Positions 29,201 to 37,144 of a stretch of 63,012 nucleotides of DNA are shown here, one piece after another. Source of the stretch: Candidatus Raymondbacteria bacterium RIFOXYA2_FULL_49_16 (GTDB lineage Bacteria > Fibrobacterota > OXYB2-FULL-49-7 > XYB2-FULL-49-35); NCBI GenBank assembly GCA_001789205.1, contig MFYT01000042.1:1-63012 (forward strand), in the 5' to 3' direction. The first letter of the stretch is position 1. The number at the start of each line of letters is the position of its first letter. The translations under genes and the position numbers were made by a program. Below the pieces are notes generated by a model that was given only the letters and a program-made list of their open reading frames with translations, was not told where the DNA came from and made no database searches.

Positions 29201-32044
29201 GCCACAAACCAGGCCTCCACCATAGTGAAGGGATGGGTAAATTCAAGCTCAGTCTCTGTTCTTGTGAACGATGATACGGTAAAGAACACGACCGTATATT
29301 TCGACAGTACTGCATTCAGCCATACCCTGGCTCTTGAACCAGGCGATAATCAGATTACCATCAAGGCGTTTTCAAAGATCCAGAATAAACCAGCGTTCAA
29401 GGCCTTTCATGTTTCGCGAGACACGATAAGGCCAATAGTTACCGTTGTTCTGCCTGCAAATGGTGATAAATACGAGAGCAATCTCGATATCTGGGATATA
29501 CCTGTTTCAGGAAGCATTGTATCAGGTGATCCCATAACAAGCTGTGTCATCACCAGCCAGCTTATGTCAGCTGGCGCGACTGTTGATGCGCAGAACAATT
29601 TCTCAGGACTTATTGGCGTGCGTGGCGAAGATGCAGCATATCATATACGTGTGGTGGCGCAGGATGTGCATGGAAACCGCGATACTGTCCTGGTTTCCAT
29701 TGTCATTGGTCATGCACCTGATATTATCCACCAAACTCCTCAGGATTTTGCCACAATCAACACGGTTTCAGCAAGACTGCAGGGAAAAATATATGATGAA
29801 AACATGCGGGCGCTGTATATTCAGTATGAACCTGCGCTATTTTCTTATCTAAACGACACAGCAGTCTATGATGATACCGTAACCCTGCCAATCCAAGGGT
29901 CGAACAGGGTCGTTATTTCAGCCGTCGATTCGCTTGGGTTTGTTGATTCTCTGGTACTCACCCTATATCGCGATAACACAGCGCCAAGCATCTCCATTAC
30001 ATCGCCGGTAGCAGGGTCGCATACAGGCGAAGCCCAGGTCACAATTACAGGGAATGTTGATGATCCAACAGCAATTGTTTTTGCCAATTCAGACACCTGT
30101 TTGCTTCCCCATGGTACTACGTTCTCAATTTTTAATTACGCGCTGCAGCCTGGGCCAAATCTGATAATTGTTCAGGCAAATGATACTGCTGGTAATAGCG
30201 CTGTTCCAGACAGCGTGCTTATCTATCGTGACGATACGAGCGTTGTATATGTGGATAATACATGGAATGGCGTTGAGACAGGCAGTTCTACCCAGCCCTT
30301 TAACACGCTTTTCGAAGGTGTCACTGCTTCCTGGACAAATGGGACTCTGGTACTGCGAAACGGGCCATACAACGAGGCAGTTACGTTCAAAGATGGTATG
30401 AGAGTGTATGGTGAAAATGGTCTGATTGTACTGAATGCGGATACCGGGGTGTATACTCTTGGGAACAACGCGTCTTTCAGCAATTGCTCTTTTACAGGTT
30501 CTGGTGCAAATATTGTTTCAGGGTCAGGTTCAGGTGAGTTTGCCGCAGCCAACTGCGTGGTCAACACACAGGCAAACAGGGGATTCAACCTTGCCGGATA
30601 CAGAAGAGTGTCGTTCAGCAATACCAGGTTTAATAAAGACCTTTCCGGGCACTATGGCGTTTCAGCGTCCAATTGCGACACGCTTGTTGTCACGGATTGC
30701 CGCTTTGACACTTGCGGTCAGGCAGGGCTTTCACTTTCGGCAATTGCCTTAGTTTTGGTGCGTAACGCACTTTTTACCGGGCTTGCTCATTCAGGGGTCA
30801 TCCTGACCGATTGTCAGGCAGACATCCAGTTTTCGACCTTTGCCTTCAATTTATCGGGTGTGTCTGTTTCACGCGGCCAGCTGCTTCTGAAAAACAGTAT
30901 CCAAGCCTTTAACCAGGGATATGCGATAAACCAGTCAAACGCACCGGCCATATCTGCTATATATAATTGTTTGTTCAGCAATGGCCTGGGAAATTCGCAG
31001 CAGGCTGGAGGCATTGATTTAGCCACAACAGTACAAACAAACCCAATGTTTTCAAGCTTTGCTTCATATGAACTGGATTCGCTGTCTCAGGCAAAGAATG
31101 CAGGAGAAAATGGTTCGGAAATGGGATATCATGGCCATTTGGTCCTTGGCCGCAGACAGGTGCTATCGATTGTTTCGCCTCCGGCCAATGCTTATGTTAA
31201 GGGATGCGTCAGTATCATGGCAAATGCGAATGCCTTGAAACCAGGGTATAGTGCGCCTGAACTTTGCATTAATGGGAAGTGCGAGAAGGTGCTACGCGTT
31301 TCTGACGAAACCAATGATAATGTCTGGGCGCGGGTATGTACTGACCAATACCCGGCCGGACAGGCAGTCATTAAACTTGGCGCTATTTCCCGGGCCATTA
31401 CTATTGGATTGCCGCCACTTGTGCGCGAAGAAAAACCAATGCCAAAAACCCAGACCTGTCTTGCAGACACGTCTGGCAATCTGATTATCATTATTGATCG
31501 CGCTAATAACAGAGTTGTCTGCACAGGCAGATATTCAGATACGCTCTATTCATTTGGCGGATTTGGCAAGGACATGTATAAATTTGACGCGCCCACTGGA
31601 GTTAAAATAAAAGACAGCGTGTTTACAGTTTATGATGCGGGTAATAACCGGGCCATGACCTATACGATGTATCCTGTTGTTGCAGGTAAAAGCGCGCAGC
31701 AAACCACAGAAAGCGCTGCAACGCGGTTAACACTGCAGAATGTTCATTTTATTCCATCGCCTTTTAAAATCCACAAGGAAAAGGGATATATCAGGTACAA
31801 TCTGAACAAAAATGCATCTGTGACCATCATTGCATTTGACCGGCTTGGCCGCAGGATTAGGGATTGGGACATTTCATCCGGCATGCAAGGCGGCAGGGTA
31901 GGGGTGAATGAGATCAGATGGGATGGTAAGGATCAACTTGGCGCGTATGTTGCCTCGGGAGTATATGTTTTCAGAGTTGTCGCAGATAGTGATGGCGACA
32001 GGGTTGAGGCCAGGGTCAGGATGGCTGTGATTGGGGCGAAATAG
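20276..32044 (+). CDS. Giant (3922-aa) exported Ig/beta-helix surface protein
   Basis: The protein begins with a signal peptide (LLAALVLSGLFAALYA). It contains many Ig-like or FnIII-like modules recognisable by repeated IDRTPPVI, IDNTQPVI, DITPPKIKV and DNTAPSISI boundaries. Three DUF1565/right-handed beta-helix segments start near residues 2140 (VIYVKSDAPLGGNGRSWKTA), 2360 (FVSATRGNDANK) and 3322 (VVYVDNTWNGVETGSSTQP). The last 100 residues are a FlgD-type Ig fold (IPSPFKI...GRRIRDWDIS...EIRWDGKDQLGAYVASGVYVFRV), common at the C-terminus of secreted FCB proteins. It is probably a cell-surface adhesin or polymer-binding fibre, secreted by an unidentified route. It is translationally coupled to the lipase-like gene. 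Confidence 0.85.
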   Translation: MRTLLAALVLSGLFAALYADEALIFTTETSRISQQVLLMDRIPQSLEGVLEDFMPLQAEASYSINFCTPIPITGIDVLGNFKIQQEGNEKAGFSPWFIEGVNTFTVTCKNKVGLINRQTSVFQVFSTGPRVEVVWPPVNSIVCERNPGINAVARVIYEGGLTEIGRSNFKLTINGDTIDLGPGSFALTPEENEKYAVAFSYRPDWEKLPILENDTGRFNLKLDVSSFSVDAGSKTKEYASCWSFIIDTVDPVISLRGDSVVSALVDSLYLLQMELSDNVAHVLRNVAIAAYEKKGNAWKKISKTGEHLDMLACGFHTRTYPFIQTGFWFWKSPVEGVFKFEVSANDEAILRPGADSRDLNTAIDSLVFRIDNTQPVITNISVTPRTYTSHYDSLDGKLSFTYALNEDARVVHRILMKKKVNKEDVSIELFRKAEEKKASNQCSFVLDFAAYTGLLPDGRYVLELIATDRAENVSDTTTGPSFIIDRTPPVIKDYIVPVLVVDGKPVSVPQGSPALAAGGRALSLSFTAFDLFAGDTFTVLPTHMHVIIRNPDKSEIPTSLKVVARDSTHFAVENIAGGLFAKGDGVYYLKTIVTDKGQYPNSSWAQEPVVRGCVPPEIQRPSNFAEVAGTVTLFGTAKDPDWVDNIRFSHYEIEYQKVELDAAGRPVYTDAPWETDGMCVPTSYRTGKFRALNVSETPVSEGSVLGYWNTTASSTTRQGYYLVRLLVFDRFYHPEITGDPLALKENAGHWAADTVLYYVYNDASLQLSGNPVISLKQPREKSIDMREGRKCDISYDFSDNSDKLYDITLELRDSKGRVTADTVFKDISGDNTAEGAPTNFNRLGYFIYRTNDTWHIRWNNAGTNRVFKGMVSLKGAMALEKESSAIQFSRSASSDSGISIISWESAASDEIVFSSSASHAAFTISTEPAISQDWVFTGKSLKPVKTSLFSLSGGAGKGLFTWNGKNKYGFFPAPDTFTIAVMATGKNGFGFAEDTKKVFFNFPFGISIAGLSDTLFEVDISTSFREVTVSFRPVSECRVSCRVIDAEGMIYTLFCDSSYLGRGSAAEPYAVNWNFNANNNELVRDGLYRFVLEAVQGGVSVSDTSDTFRLRRIQVKTDPTIAMLDVVGDTSIQYDGASAAPVVNGKSDYRWMAKGEGKSYADIPFTFDTRLAGQQAVQPHGFERFTIKARRGFKKLNYQVRMYLECGWFQRETWYKDRNPKTAGAFHSYGETYATTQHTDKLHFTDTKDSRTHGFTFSAFSKRVSMGRDKTFYHGEGLPRLWVYFLPENFNGRENVETWNEYAWEVVNINCDNALRGGDFKSSPLHTVYKNKFDDSFIDSLTYSKIDVNQREDYTAITGSDYSQFYVRIVSTMRRHPSWWSHFFDLVYNIEFGTNPDIWDPDFTRHGFNSLVNRYATWDSDNSIFYSTGDGVIAKDGFDNDFKEGADNKLYSIASGNNNISEDQIKWISDIHAQAFDFSFLKNNRQPYFPFYFSGLEGDSNASVVNPFWEFKLCGNPDNGKYGSFAWAYCDSGGEKKGDYREIKATDVTSYVDRSVLTKDNTFASVKKFRVEGDNGKRCLMVWCRDPAATTATETIQWPLTPLALEAINNSNEKLLHMQPAGFGYDQTFIPPFGAGVRYGIHDGLDRNSDGDIDPVYMNPGPESLATIISHLNALDQNATVRKTGVIKLDDFNRFQYEYVVDQNPKLYGNNVSPYGTIESYNAGNIPLAYREERESDQSPIKIIFTPKDFGPNWSTSYDPQLARSNEDFNDSLDNNKNLEIDESATGYIISDPVAFNKNGFATANTVSFSSGYPKDLRSDSTQSFFYTPGAGFSDNAKIAIDAWDVSLRYMNGEPNKDLIVSSISSKQGTGSENDALDCFTVRLKDNVFVPRKIVAVNGIAKGGSYTLMARDKNGWKKLLPVVGDSAFNTRANKKRTLGYWDVSSLNGCNTLVLQVKKGGSIYQAQQTLLVGQLVDSADASLYSTHSRARLDIPGAEVASWQQPAVVSMTARTLEDLTLLHMPNLTPVGPIMEIQPSPIEFKKQRPKLTVNFTYNEAKINGWLDKNFNLYTLNGRGEMDIVENSVTTYYATNDTGERTDQLPGQLAFKTWGERTDGKAMMQIAAEVDHWSAYAVVPRKGRVIYVKSDAPLGGNGRSWKTALRSFYEADSEAFSGDTIKIAAGTYPGAVQIKKNLTILGGFNPNNGSWIPWKQRTIFAGDFSIKSSCSILGVVLSSTCAVESACVAFERVLFTGSVDLKASTAEYVHCTFADKLNPDTASTHAAFNTLFLSVQPERISVFDHCAAKTWKASGIVVSGDPLIAPDYSLTRVSPLIDACARPETGEWYGRAPDIGFYEFWGDTLFVSATRGNDANKVNSIKSPVKTLGKGVALAQQHDCILVTAGIYTGDITLKKTFNIFGGCSDDFSLRDADKLISKFDGTLTAQDGGLISGLHVRAPGKTGITMGAGNCVLDSMRITGCEKGIEANAEAVYTVVHTLFNGNAIGIAIPGTCSLQVNGITCAYNGMGLYVPGKARLCIRNTLFYRSRMDLAQTGKALITYSHNVTYGSAATIPCDIPENITTNPRLVDPEHENFYLESASPCLRRGENSGIIGAFGRERGLGFKTAYAFALNEAPAFGGDFREWTLLPGKTLTNRDRKIGSSRPGFSCIVKAGYFGQDLFLLFSVTGAARKNDSLCFFLANPMDTSQRLSFIEACKGVQCKVGTVSNTTWYGCRIPLTRLGKTGLKDRETLLYDFMYIEHAPEGRVVYSFNGPTSIIRKQRQMGYLEARDLLTPKIRIQGVRRYANEIVRPVVLFDHALASDSCVAIVNGQPLVQGQQFWEEKDYRLEAKIIRDSIIADTIIRFTIDITPPKIKVHDLPPDQSILWTYAGDYIPYTYAKSIVPAVIAIDARLKRVSATLNGRHFPVSGKQITREGLYVLLASATDSAGNQTDYEQVFKMIHPEAGLAIFVTSHADQNATNQASTIVKGWVNSSSVSVLVNDDTVKNTTVYFDSTAFSHTLALEPGDNQITIKAFSKIQNKPAFKAFHVSRDTIRPIVTVVLPANGDKYESNLDIWDIPVSGSIVSGDPITSCVITSQLMSAGATVDAQNNFSGLIGVRGEDAAYHIRVVAQDVHGNRDTVLVSIVIGHAPDIIHQTPQDFATINTVSARLQGKIYDENMRALYIQYEPALFSYLNDTAVYDDTVTLPIQGSNRVVISAVDSLGFVDSLVLTLYRDNTAPSISITSPVAGSHTGEAQVTITGNVDDPTAIVFANSDTCLLPHGTTFSIFNYALQPGPNLIIVQANDTAGNSAVPDSVLIYRDDTSVVYVDNTWNGVETGSSTQPFNTLFEGVTASWTNGTLVLRNGPYNEAVTFKDGMRVYGENGLIVLNADTGVYTLGNNASFSNCSFTGSGANIVSGSGSGEFAAANCVVNTQANRGFNLAGYRRVSFSNTRFNKDLSGHYGVSASNCDTLVVTDCRFDTCGQAGLSLSAIALVLVRNALFTGLAHSGVILTDCQADIQFSTFAFNLSGVSVSRGQLLLKNSIQAFNQGYAINQSNAPAISAIYNCLFSNGLGNSQQAGGIDLATTVQTNPMFSSFASYELDSLSQAKNAGENGSEMGYHGHLVLGRRQVLSIVSPPANAYVKGCVSIMANANALKPGYSAPELCINGKCEKVLRVSDETNDNVWARVCTDQYPAGQAVIKLGAISRAITIGLPPLVREEKPMPKTQTCLADTSGNLIIIIDRANNRVVCTGRYSDTLYSFGGFGKDMYKFDAPTGVKIKDSVFTVYDAGNNRAMTYTMYPVVAGKSAQQTTESAATRLTLQNVHFIPSPFKIHKEKGYIRYNLNKNASVTIIAFDRLGRRIRDWDISSGMQGGRVGVNEIRWDGKDQLGAYVASGVYVFRVVADSDGDRVEARVRMAVIGAK

Positions 32045-32202
32045 GGGACAGTGAGTCGAAATCGAGGCGGGTCTTTCTAGTGTTCGCAGTGCCCTAATCA
32101 GTTTGTTGGCGACTTTGCACCTTGGTTGCCAACAGATACAGCAGCAGGGACTTCAGTTTTGCCTTTGGTAACAAGAATATTTAGATTATGAAATACGTCA
32201 AA
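32045..32202. other. Short intergenic gap after the giant gene
   Basis: Convergent genes end on either side. I see no hairpin followed by a T-run and no coding frame. Confidence 0.4.
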
Positions 32203-32851
32203 CTACATTAGGGAAGACAAGAATGGCTCCAATTGCACAACCTTTACGCCATCTTCCTTGCGATCCTGGCGCAATGTTTTAACAACCTGAAACGCGGGCA
32301 ATCCATATTTATTGTTGAAATAACGAAGGTTTTTATCAATGGCGGTTTCGGATGACTTGGCTTCGATGATTCTTTCCGGATTACCGTCTTTGGCAATGCA
32401 AAAATCAACCTCTTTACCTTCCCGGGTACGAATATAGTGCAGGGCAGCGTCTTTTCCGAGCAAATCTTGTGTCTCGATAACATGCTTGAACAGACTGACA
32501 GCCACAAAATTCTCAAGCCTGGCGCCGTCATCGCCAAGGACCATTCCATTGTCGTAGAAATACATTTTTGGCTCTTTTAAGAGCGAGCGGGCTATGTTCC
32601 GTGAAAAGGGGGTTACCCTGAATACGATGAAGAGTGATTCAAGGATTTCAATATACCGCATCAGGCAACCAGAAATTGGATTCAATGATTTTTCTGTCTT
32701 CGTAATTATCGTAATTGAAATATCGCGGGTTTTTGTACGACCGCATGATCTCTTTTGCCAGCCATGTTTTTCCCACTTGTCTGGGGCCAACAATAAAGAC
32801 CATCTTTTTCTTAAGGTCTTCCAGTATATAATTTTTATATTTTCTGTTCAT
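32203..32851 (-). pseudogene. Broken AAA ATPase with DUF4143 domain
   Basis: The first 67 codons (from 32851) encode the AAA_14 start with Walker A VFIVGPRQVGKTWLAKEI. The following segment, in another frame from about 32660, encodes the C-terminal DUF4143 end: RNIARSLLKEPKMYFYDNGMVLG...RLENFVAVSLFKHV...HYIRTREGKEVDFCIA...IIEAKSS. Intact proteins of this family are near 390 aa. Here the middle third, including Walker B, is missing and the frame changes at the join, so the gene is a deletion remnant. Confidence 0.8.
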
Positions 32852-32945
32852 TTATGTGATAATACATAAATAAACTTATAAATAGTCAAGGCATTATATA
32901 AACATGCTTATAAAAAGTCCAATACTTAACAGAGAATAATCAATA

Positions 32946-34940
32946 TTATTTTTGAGACAAAAACATATGTATGCCCAGTTTTCTAGCATGTTTAAAACAG
33001 AGATTTTTTTGCCAAGGCTCCATTCTCGCGTTCCAGGGATGTACGATCCGCAGCTGTTTTTTCGCGAGCAGTGTGTATACATCGGGCAGGTCGAATTGAT
33101 TGAGAACACCCCGGACCATGTGCGAAAAAGGCCATTGGACAATGGAGGTTTGGGTCCACTCGTGGTATGAAAGCGGGGCATGAAAAAGGCTGACTCTGGT
33201 CGCATGATCAGCAAGGGCTGCGGCAAACGCGGCCACCAGGGCCCCGATTCCATTGCCCATAAGATGGATACGGCAATAGCCTGTGCTGTGGAGAAGGCGA
33301 AGACATACCAGGACATCATGCACCTTGCGGCCCAGATATGGCTGGTCCAGCATTAAGCCGAGACTCGCATAGAAGTAATCGCAGCCATAGGGAGAAAAGA
33401 AAGGGGAGAAATCGCAGGAAAGGGGAAGCGATTCGCCAATGCCGCGCGGGTCAAAGGCAAAGACCCGTTCCCTGTCAGGCTGGATGGGGAAAATATTTTC
33501 CTTTAAATCCTTTTCAATGGATATATGCGGAATCAGCAGCTTTGCTTCGCAGCCAGCTGGCAAACAATGGATTTCCTCTGGGTCCAACACCTTTAAAACG
33601 CATTGAATTCCCGGCTCTGTTTCCACGGCATACCGGCCCATATGCAGGCCAAGGTCTTTTAGCCGCAGATTTTTGAGCAGGCGGTAATTGGGAACGGTCT
33701 TTAATAAAGGACCAATGCGTAACAGAGACGCGATTTGGCCCGCTAACCTGGCATGACCGCATGGTTTCCGGTTGTTCCTTAGTTCTGACGCTTTTTCCCG
33801 GATAAAGTCCAGAACGCGCTTGGACTTGCGCTCTGCCAGGCGCCCGCTTTTTAAGGAACGGAGATTTCGCTCCTTTTCCAGACGAATGGAAGGTTCCTTG
33901 GCGTTGCCGCTGATATGGGCATGGGTGTTGAAAAAGCGGTACATGGCTTCGCGGTTTTCAATGAAATAGCCGTGGCCTCGGGGCCCAATGAACAGCTGTA
34001 TGTTTTCCTTTTTTCCCAGCAGGGCGTAGATCTTCTGGATTTCCTTGAATGTTTCCACTGTGCCGCGCGGGTCAAAAAAGTCGTTCTGTTGCGACAAAAG
34101 GATCACGGGCCTGGGCGCGCGCGCGATAAAGAAGTCCGCCATGTCCAATCCATGCCTGAACAGCGCTGGGGGAATTTGCTCGCTGTCCTGCGGTTCCTCG
34201 TTTTCCACGTTACGCAAGTACGTGGTAACAAAGCATCCGGGGGCGGCCATGGTAAAACGGCTGTCCAGGGCGTTGAGGAACGTTGTCATGGTACCGCCGC
34301 CGGAATTACCCGTGACCCCTACGCGTGTTTGGTCAGCCTCGGGCCTGCTTAAAAGGTAATCGAGCCCCCGTATTCCGTCCCAGGCGCGCCAGGTACCAAG
34401 AAAATCATTGACTAGATGGAGCTGTTTTCCCATCATATTGTGCTGCGGGCAGCAAAGCCCTGGTTTCATGGGGTCATTGTTCTCCAGGACGAATTGGTCC
34501 CGTTCGCCTTGGCTAAGCGGGTCCAGTACCAGCACCACATACCCTTTTTTAACCAATCCCTGGGCAAACGATTGGTATGCTGGTTCGGCCTTTCCTGCTT
34601 CGGAGTGGCCGCAAACCCCGAGAACAGCGGGATGTTTTCCAGGGGCCTTGGGCAGATACAGGTTTGCGGTAACCAGCAGGCCCGGTCTGCTCTGGTAGAT
34701 GATTTTTTCGATCCGGTATTCTTTTCGGTTGATTTCCCCGCGGGTTTCCGCGCAGAGCGGTGTTCGGACAGGCATGGGACCGAATATGTTGAGGATTTTT
34801 CTCCGGACCGAATAGCACAGGGCAAGAGCCTGCTGTCGCGTTTCAATACCCGACCTTTGTACCGTGCGTTGGGCGGCATTTTTCCGCGCAATATCCACGT
34901 AGTATTCCTGGAGCATATGGCCATATGAACTTATTGGCAT
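32946..34940 (-). CDS. Acetyl xylan esterase-like alpha/beta hydrolase, double domain
   Basis: A 664-aa protein with two hydrolase-like halves. The first (about 60-340) is a complete AXE1/Abhydrolase_7-like unit: LYLPKAPGKHPAVLGVCGHSEAG, VLVLDPLSQGERDQ, the nucleophile motif VGVTGNSGGGTMT, and ARAPRPVILLSQQNDFFDPRGT with Asp and a later GPRGHGYF His. The second (about 430-650) is degenerate: FAFDPRGIGESLP and IHLMGNGIGALVAAF, where Gly-Asn-Gly replaces the nucleophile motif. No signal peptide is evident. It may deacetylate plant or microbial polysaccharide. ATG 34940 follows AAAGGA. Confidence 0.75.
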   Translation of the reverse strand: MPISSYGHMLQEYYVDIARKNAAQRTVQRSGIETRQQALALCYSVRRKILNIFGPMPVRTPLCAETRGEINRKEYRIEKIIYQSRPGLLVTANLYLPKAPGKHPAVLGVCGHSEAGKAEPAYQSFAQGLVKKGYVVLVLDPLSQGERDQFVLENNDPMKPGLCCPQHNMMGKQLHLVNDFLGTWRAWDGIRGLDYLLSRPEADQTRVGVTGNSGGGTMTTFLNALDSRFTMAAPGCFVTTYLRNVENEEPQDSEQIPPALFRHGLDMADFFIARAPRPVILLSQQNDFFDPRGTVETFKEIQKIYALLGKKENIQLFIGPRGHGYFIENREAMYRFFNTHAHISGNAKEPSIRLEKERNLRSLKSGRLAERKSKRVLDFIREKASELRNNRKPCGHARLAGQIASLLRIGPLLKTVPNYRLLKNLRLKDLGLHMGRYAVETEPGIQCVLKVLDPEEIHCLPAGCEAKLLIPHISIEKDLKENIFPIQPDRERVFAFDPRGIGESLPLSCDFSPFFSPYGCDYFYASLGLMLDQPYLGRKVHDVLVCLRLLHSTGYCRIHLMGNGIGALVAAFAAALADHATRVSLFHAPLSYHEWTQTSIVQWPFSHMVRGVLNQFDLPDVYTLLAKKQLRIVHPWNARMEPWQKNLCFKHARKLGIHMFLSQK

Positions 34941-35094
34941 ATTTTTCCTTTGCAAAAATATTAAAATATGCGCAAACGATCGAACATATCAAGAAAAATG
35001 GCGTGAAGGATTGGCTTGGGGCGTCGGTTGAATGGGACATGCATAATTTGCGGACTTTCCTATGCCGTGATTTACATCTAAATCATTGCGCTGC

Positions 35095-35129
35095 ACCCCC
35101 CATTTTTGATTATGTTTCTTTTAGGGGGT
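35095..35129 (+). promoter_or_regulatory. Hairpin that could cover the ribosome site of the HAMP-like gene
   Basis: ACCCCC at 35095-35100 pairs perfectly with GGGGGT at 35124-35129, 23 bases later. The second arm contains the likely ribosome site, 4 bases before ATG 35134. Pairing would hide it. Whether it folds in the cell is not shown. Confidence 0.3.
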
Positions 35130-35133
35130 TATT

Positions 35134-35595
35134 ATGTACAAAAACCGGCGCAGACCCATCAGGAACTTGATTTTTCACCCTGATATTCAGATTCCGTTTA
35201 TTAGGGGTGTCCTTTTTCTGGTCGCTATTGTCACGGCTGGCGCGACCATTGCAGCGGCGTTTATTGGTGTTTCGTTCACGGCCCTTGTTGCCATTGAAAC
35301 AGCCGTTGTGGCGCTTGCTTTCCTCTTTGCCCTCCGGTTGTCGCACCGTGTGGCGGTTCCCCTGTACCGTATAGAGCGCTGGTCCCAGGCGATACAGGAA
35401 AAGAATTTCAATGTACACGTTGCCTTGCGCGAGCAATGGTTGCACAAAGACCTCATGGATTCCCTTAATCTTACGGGTGAGGAGCTGCGGCGTCTTATGA
35501 AACAGATTGAGGACATTGTTAACGATGATACAATACCGTCCCAGGAAGCCATCGTTCGCGTGCGTGAGAAGTTGAAGGAGTACAAGTATGAATAG
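35134..35595 (+). CDS. Two-helix membrane protein with HAMP-like segment
   Basis: A 153-aa protein with two membrane helices (FIRGVLFLVAIVTAGATIAAAFIG and FTALVAIETAVVALAFLFAL), then a HAMP-like amphipathic part: RLSHRVAVPLYRIERWSQAIQEKNFNVHVALRE. The C-terminal tail is a predicted coiled coil (ELRRLMKQIEDIVND...VRVREKLKEYK). There is no kinase, cyclase or methyl-accepting domain, so it is a stand-alone signal-relay module. It overlaps the beta-helix gene by 8 bases, which suggests joint expression. Confidence 0.65.
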   Translation: MYKNRRRPIRNLIFHPDIQIPFIRGVLFLVAIVTAGATIAAAFIGVSFTALVAIETAVVALAFLFALRLSHRVAVPLYRIERWSQAIQEKNFNVHVALREQWLHKDLMDSLNLTGEELRRLMKQIEDIVNDDTIPSQEAIVRVREKLKEYKYE

Positions 35596-37144
35596 CGCCC
35601 CCATGGACAAGTTCCTTGGTTTCATACTGCGGCTCTCTATGATATTGGGAACAGCCTCTTTTGCAGGGGCCCAGTGGCCGCCTGATTCGTGCGGGTGCGC
35701 GCAATGGCACTATGAACATGTCGAAGCCTACGGACCATGCGCGAGCAACATCATTGTCCAGGTGACCCGCTATGGCGACGCGCACAGCATCAACTTCATG
35801 CAGTTTCTTAACTTGCTGAATAAAAATGACAGCACAACGTATGTTATTGCCGCGGACACTGCGCCGTACATTCTGGGGTGCAGGAATATAACCATTGGCG
35901 GCAGACGATGTGTCATGGTCAGGGGCGCGACCGGCAGGCGTGAGGACGTTGTACTGGCAGGCCTCGATCCCCGTCTTTCACCGGATTTCTGGAAGAGCGC
36001 CGAATACGATGGCCCAAGCCCGTGCGGTATCGGTTCCTTCATCCAGACGCAGGATGTCGACCACTTTGTCATTGCGGACCTTTCTATCGTCAATTCACCC
36101 GGGAAAATGGTCAAGATCGACGGCGCTGCGGGATATTTTGGCAAAAACATCATATTGCACAATGTTGAATTACGCGATTGCGGCAGCCAGATGGTGAAAG
36201 GCGCGGCAACAACAGGCGCCATTAGCAGCAGGAATTGCATTGTCGAGTGTTCGTACCTGCACTATTCAGACGCCTTGTTTTCGGAAAGCAGCTACGAAAC
36301 TCAGGGTATAGACATCCACGAAGGGAAACATTGGACCATCAGGTACAATTTTTTCAGGAATTTCAGGCAAGGCAACTGGGGAAACAGCAACAATTCCGAC
36401 GCTATCCTCATGTGGGACTATACCGATTCCGTGCTTGTCGAGGGAAACCTGATAGTCAACTGTAATATGGGAGTCCGGCTCGCGTCTCCCGGATCGGGCG
36501 GGGATTATATGTGGGCGCACAACAATGTGATCGTGGCCTCTGACCCTGATCCACGCTTCTCGTATCGTGATTGCATCGAGGTTGGGAGCAGCGCCAGCCA
36601 TGGCTGGGTCTGTCATAATACCATGTGGAACCCTGAAGGAAATTCCCTGGTTTCCTGTTATAATCAGCTTCCAGTCATGAACAACTTGTATTACAATGGC
36701 GTTTTTTCCCATGGATGCAATGCCCGCAACAATACACAGGTGCAGGACGCTTCAGCATTCAGCGATGTGGATGCATTCGATTTCCATCCAAAGAGTGATT
36801 TTTCCGTTCCGCGCGTATCAGAAGTTCCCGAAGACCTGGAAGGCCGCGTGCGTCAGATACAAACAGCGGCAGGCGCCTATGAGTTTTCTCCGGACGCGAT
36901 TGAGCAGGCGGTGAACATTGCTGGATCTGGCATCTTAGTTTCCCCCAATCCCTTCAACGCTACCATCAGAATAGAAGGAGCGGGACCGGCGGAAATAGAG
37001 ATATTTGATGCGCACGGAACACTGGTGAAACGGATGCGCGCACCAAGCGTCTGGGACGCGAATAACGCGCCCGCTGGCATATATATTGTCCGGTGTTTTG
37101 CCAACGGCGCACAGTATTCAAAGCGGATCGCGCTTGTCAGATAA
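35588..37144 (+). CDS. Exported beta-helix protein with type IX-like sorting domain
   Basis: A 518-aa protein with a signal peptide (FILRLSMILGTASFAGA). Residues 85-420 form a right-handed parallel beta-helix like that of pectate lyases: ITIGGRRCVMVRGATG, DVDHFVIADLSIVNS, VLVEGNLIVNCNMGVRLASPG, WAHNNVIVASDP. The last 70 residues match a Por-secretion C-terminal domain (ILVSPNPFNATIRIEG...ITIFDAHGTLV-type strand, GIYIVRCFANG...RIALVR). This suggests type IX secretion or an equivalent, typical of FCB bacteria. It is probably a secreted polysaccharide lyase or binding protein; no catalytic residues are clear. Confidence 0.75.
   Translation: MNSAPMDKFLGFILRLSMILGTASFAGAQWPPDSCGCAQWHYEHVEAYGPCASNIIVQVTRYGDAHSINFMQFLNLLNKNDSTTYVIAADTAPYILGCRNITIGGRRCVMVRGATGRREDVVLAGLDPRLSPDFWKSAEYDGPSPCGIGSFIQTQDVDHFVIADLSIVNSPGKMVKIDGAAGYFGKNIILHNVELRDCGSQMVKGAATTGAISSRNCIVECSYLHYSDALFSESSYETQGIDIHEGKHWTIRYNFFRNFRQGNWGNSNNSDAILMWDYTDSVLVEGNLIVNCNMGVRLASPGSGGDYMWAHNNVIVASDPDPRFSYRDCIEVGSSASHGWVCHNTMWNPEGNSLVSCYNQLPVMNNLYYNGVFSHGCNARNNTQVQDASAFSDVDAFDFHPKSDFSVPRVSEVPEDLEGRVRQIQTAAGAYEFSPDAIEQAVNIAGSGILVSPNPFNATIRIEGAGPAEIEIFDAHGTLVKRMRAPSVWDANNAPAGIYIVRCFANGAQYSKRIALVR

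Noticed and set aside
20276-32044. Long minus-strand frames inside the giant gene as separate genes
   Set aside because: They are out-of-frame images of the plus-strand gene, have no family motifs or ribosome sites, and the plus frame is open for nearly 12 kb.
35187-35625. Minus-strand frames opposite the HAMP-like gene
   Set aside because: They overlap a plus-strand gene with clear membrane helices and a ribosome site, and show only low-complexity basic sequence.
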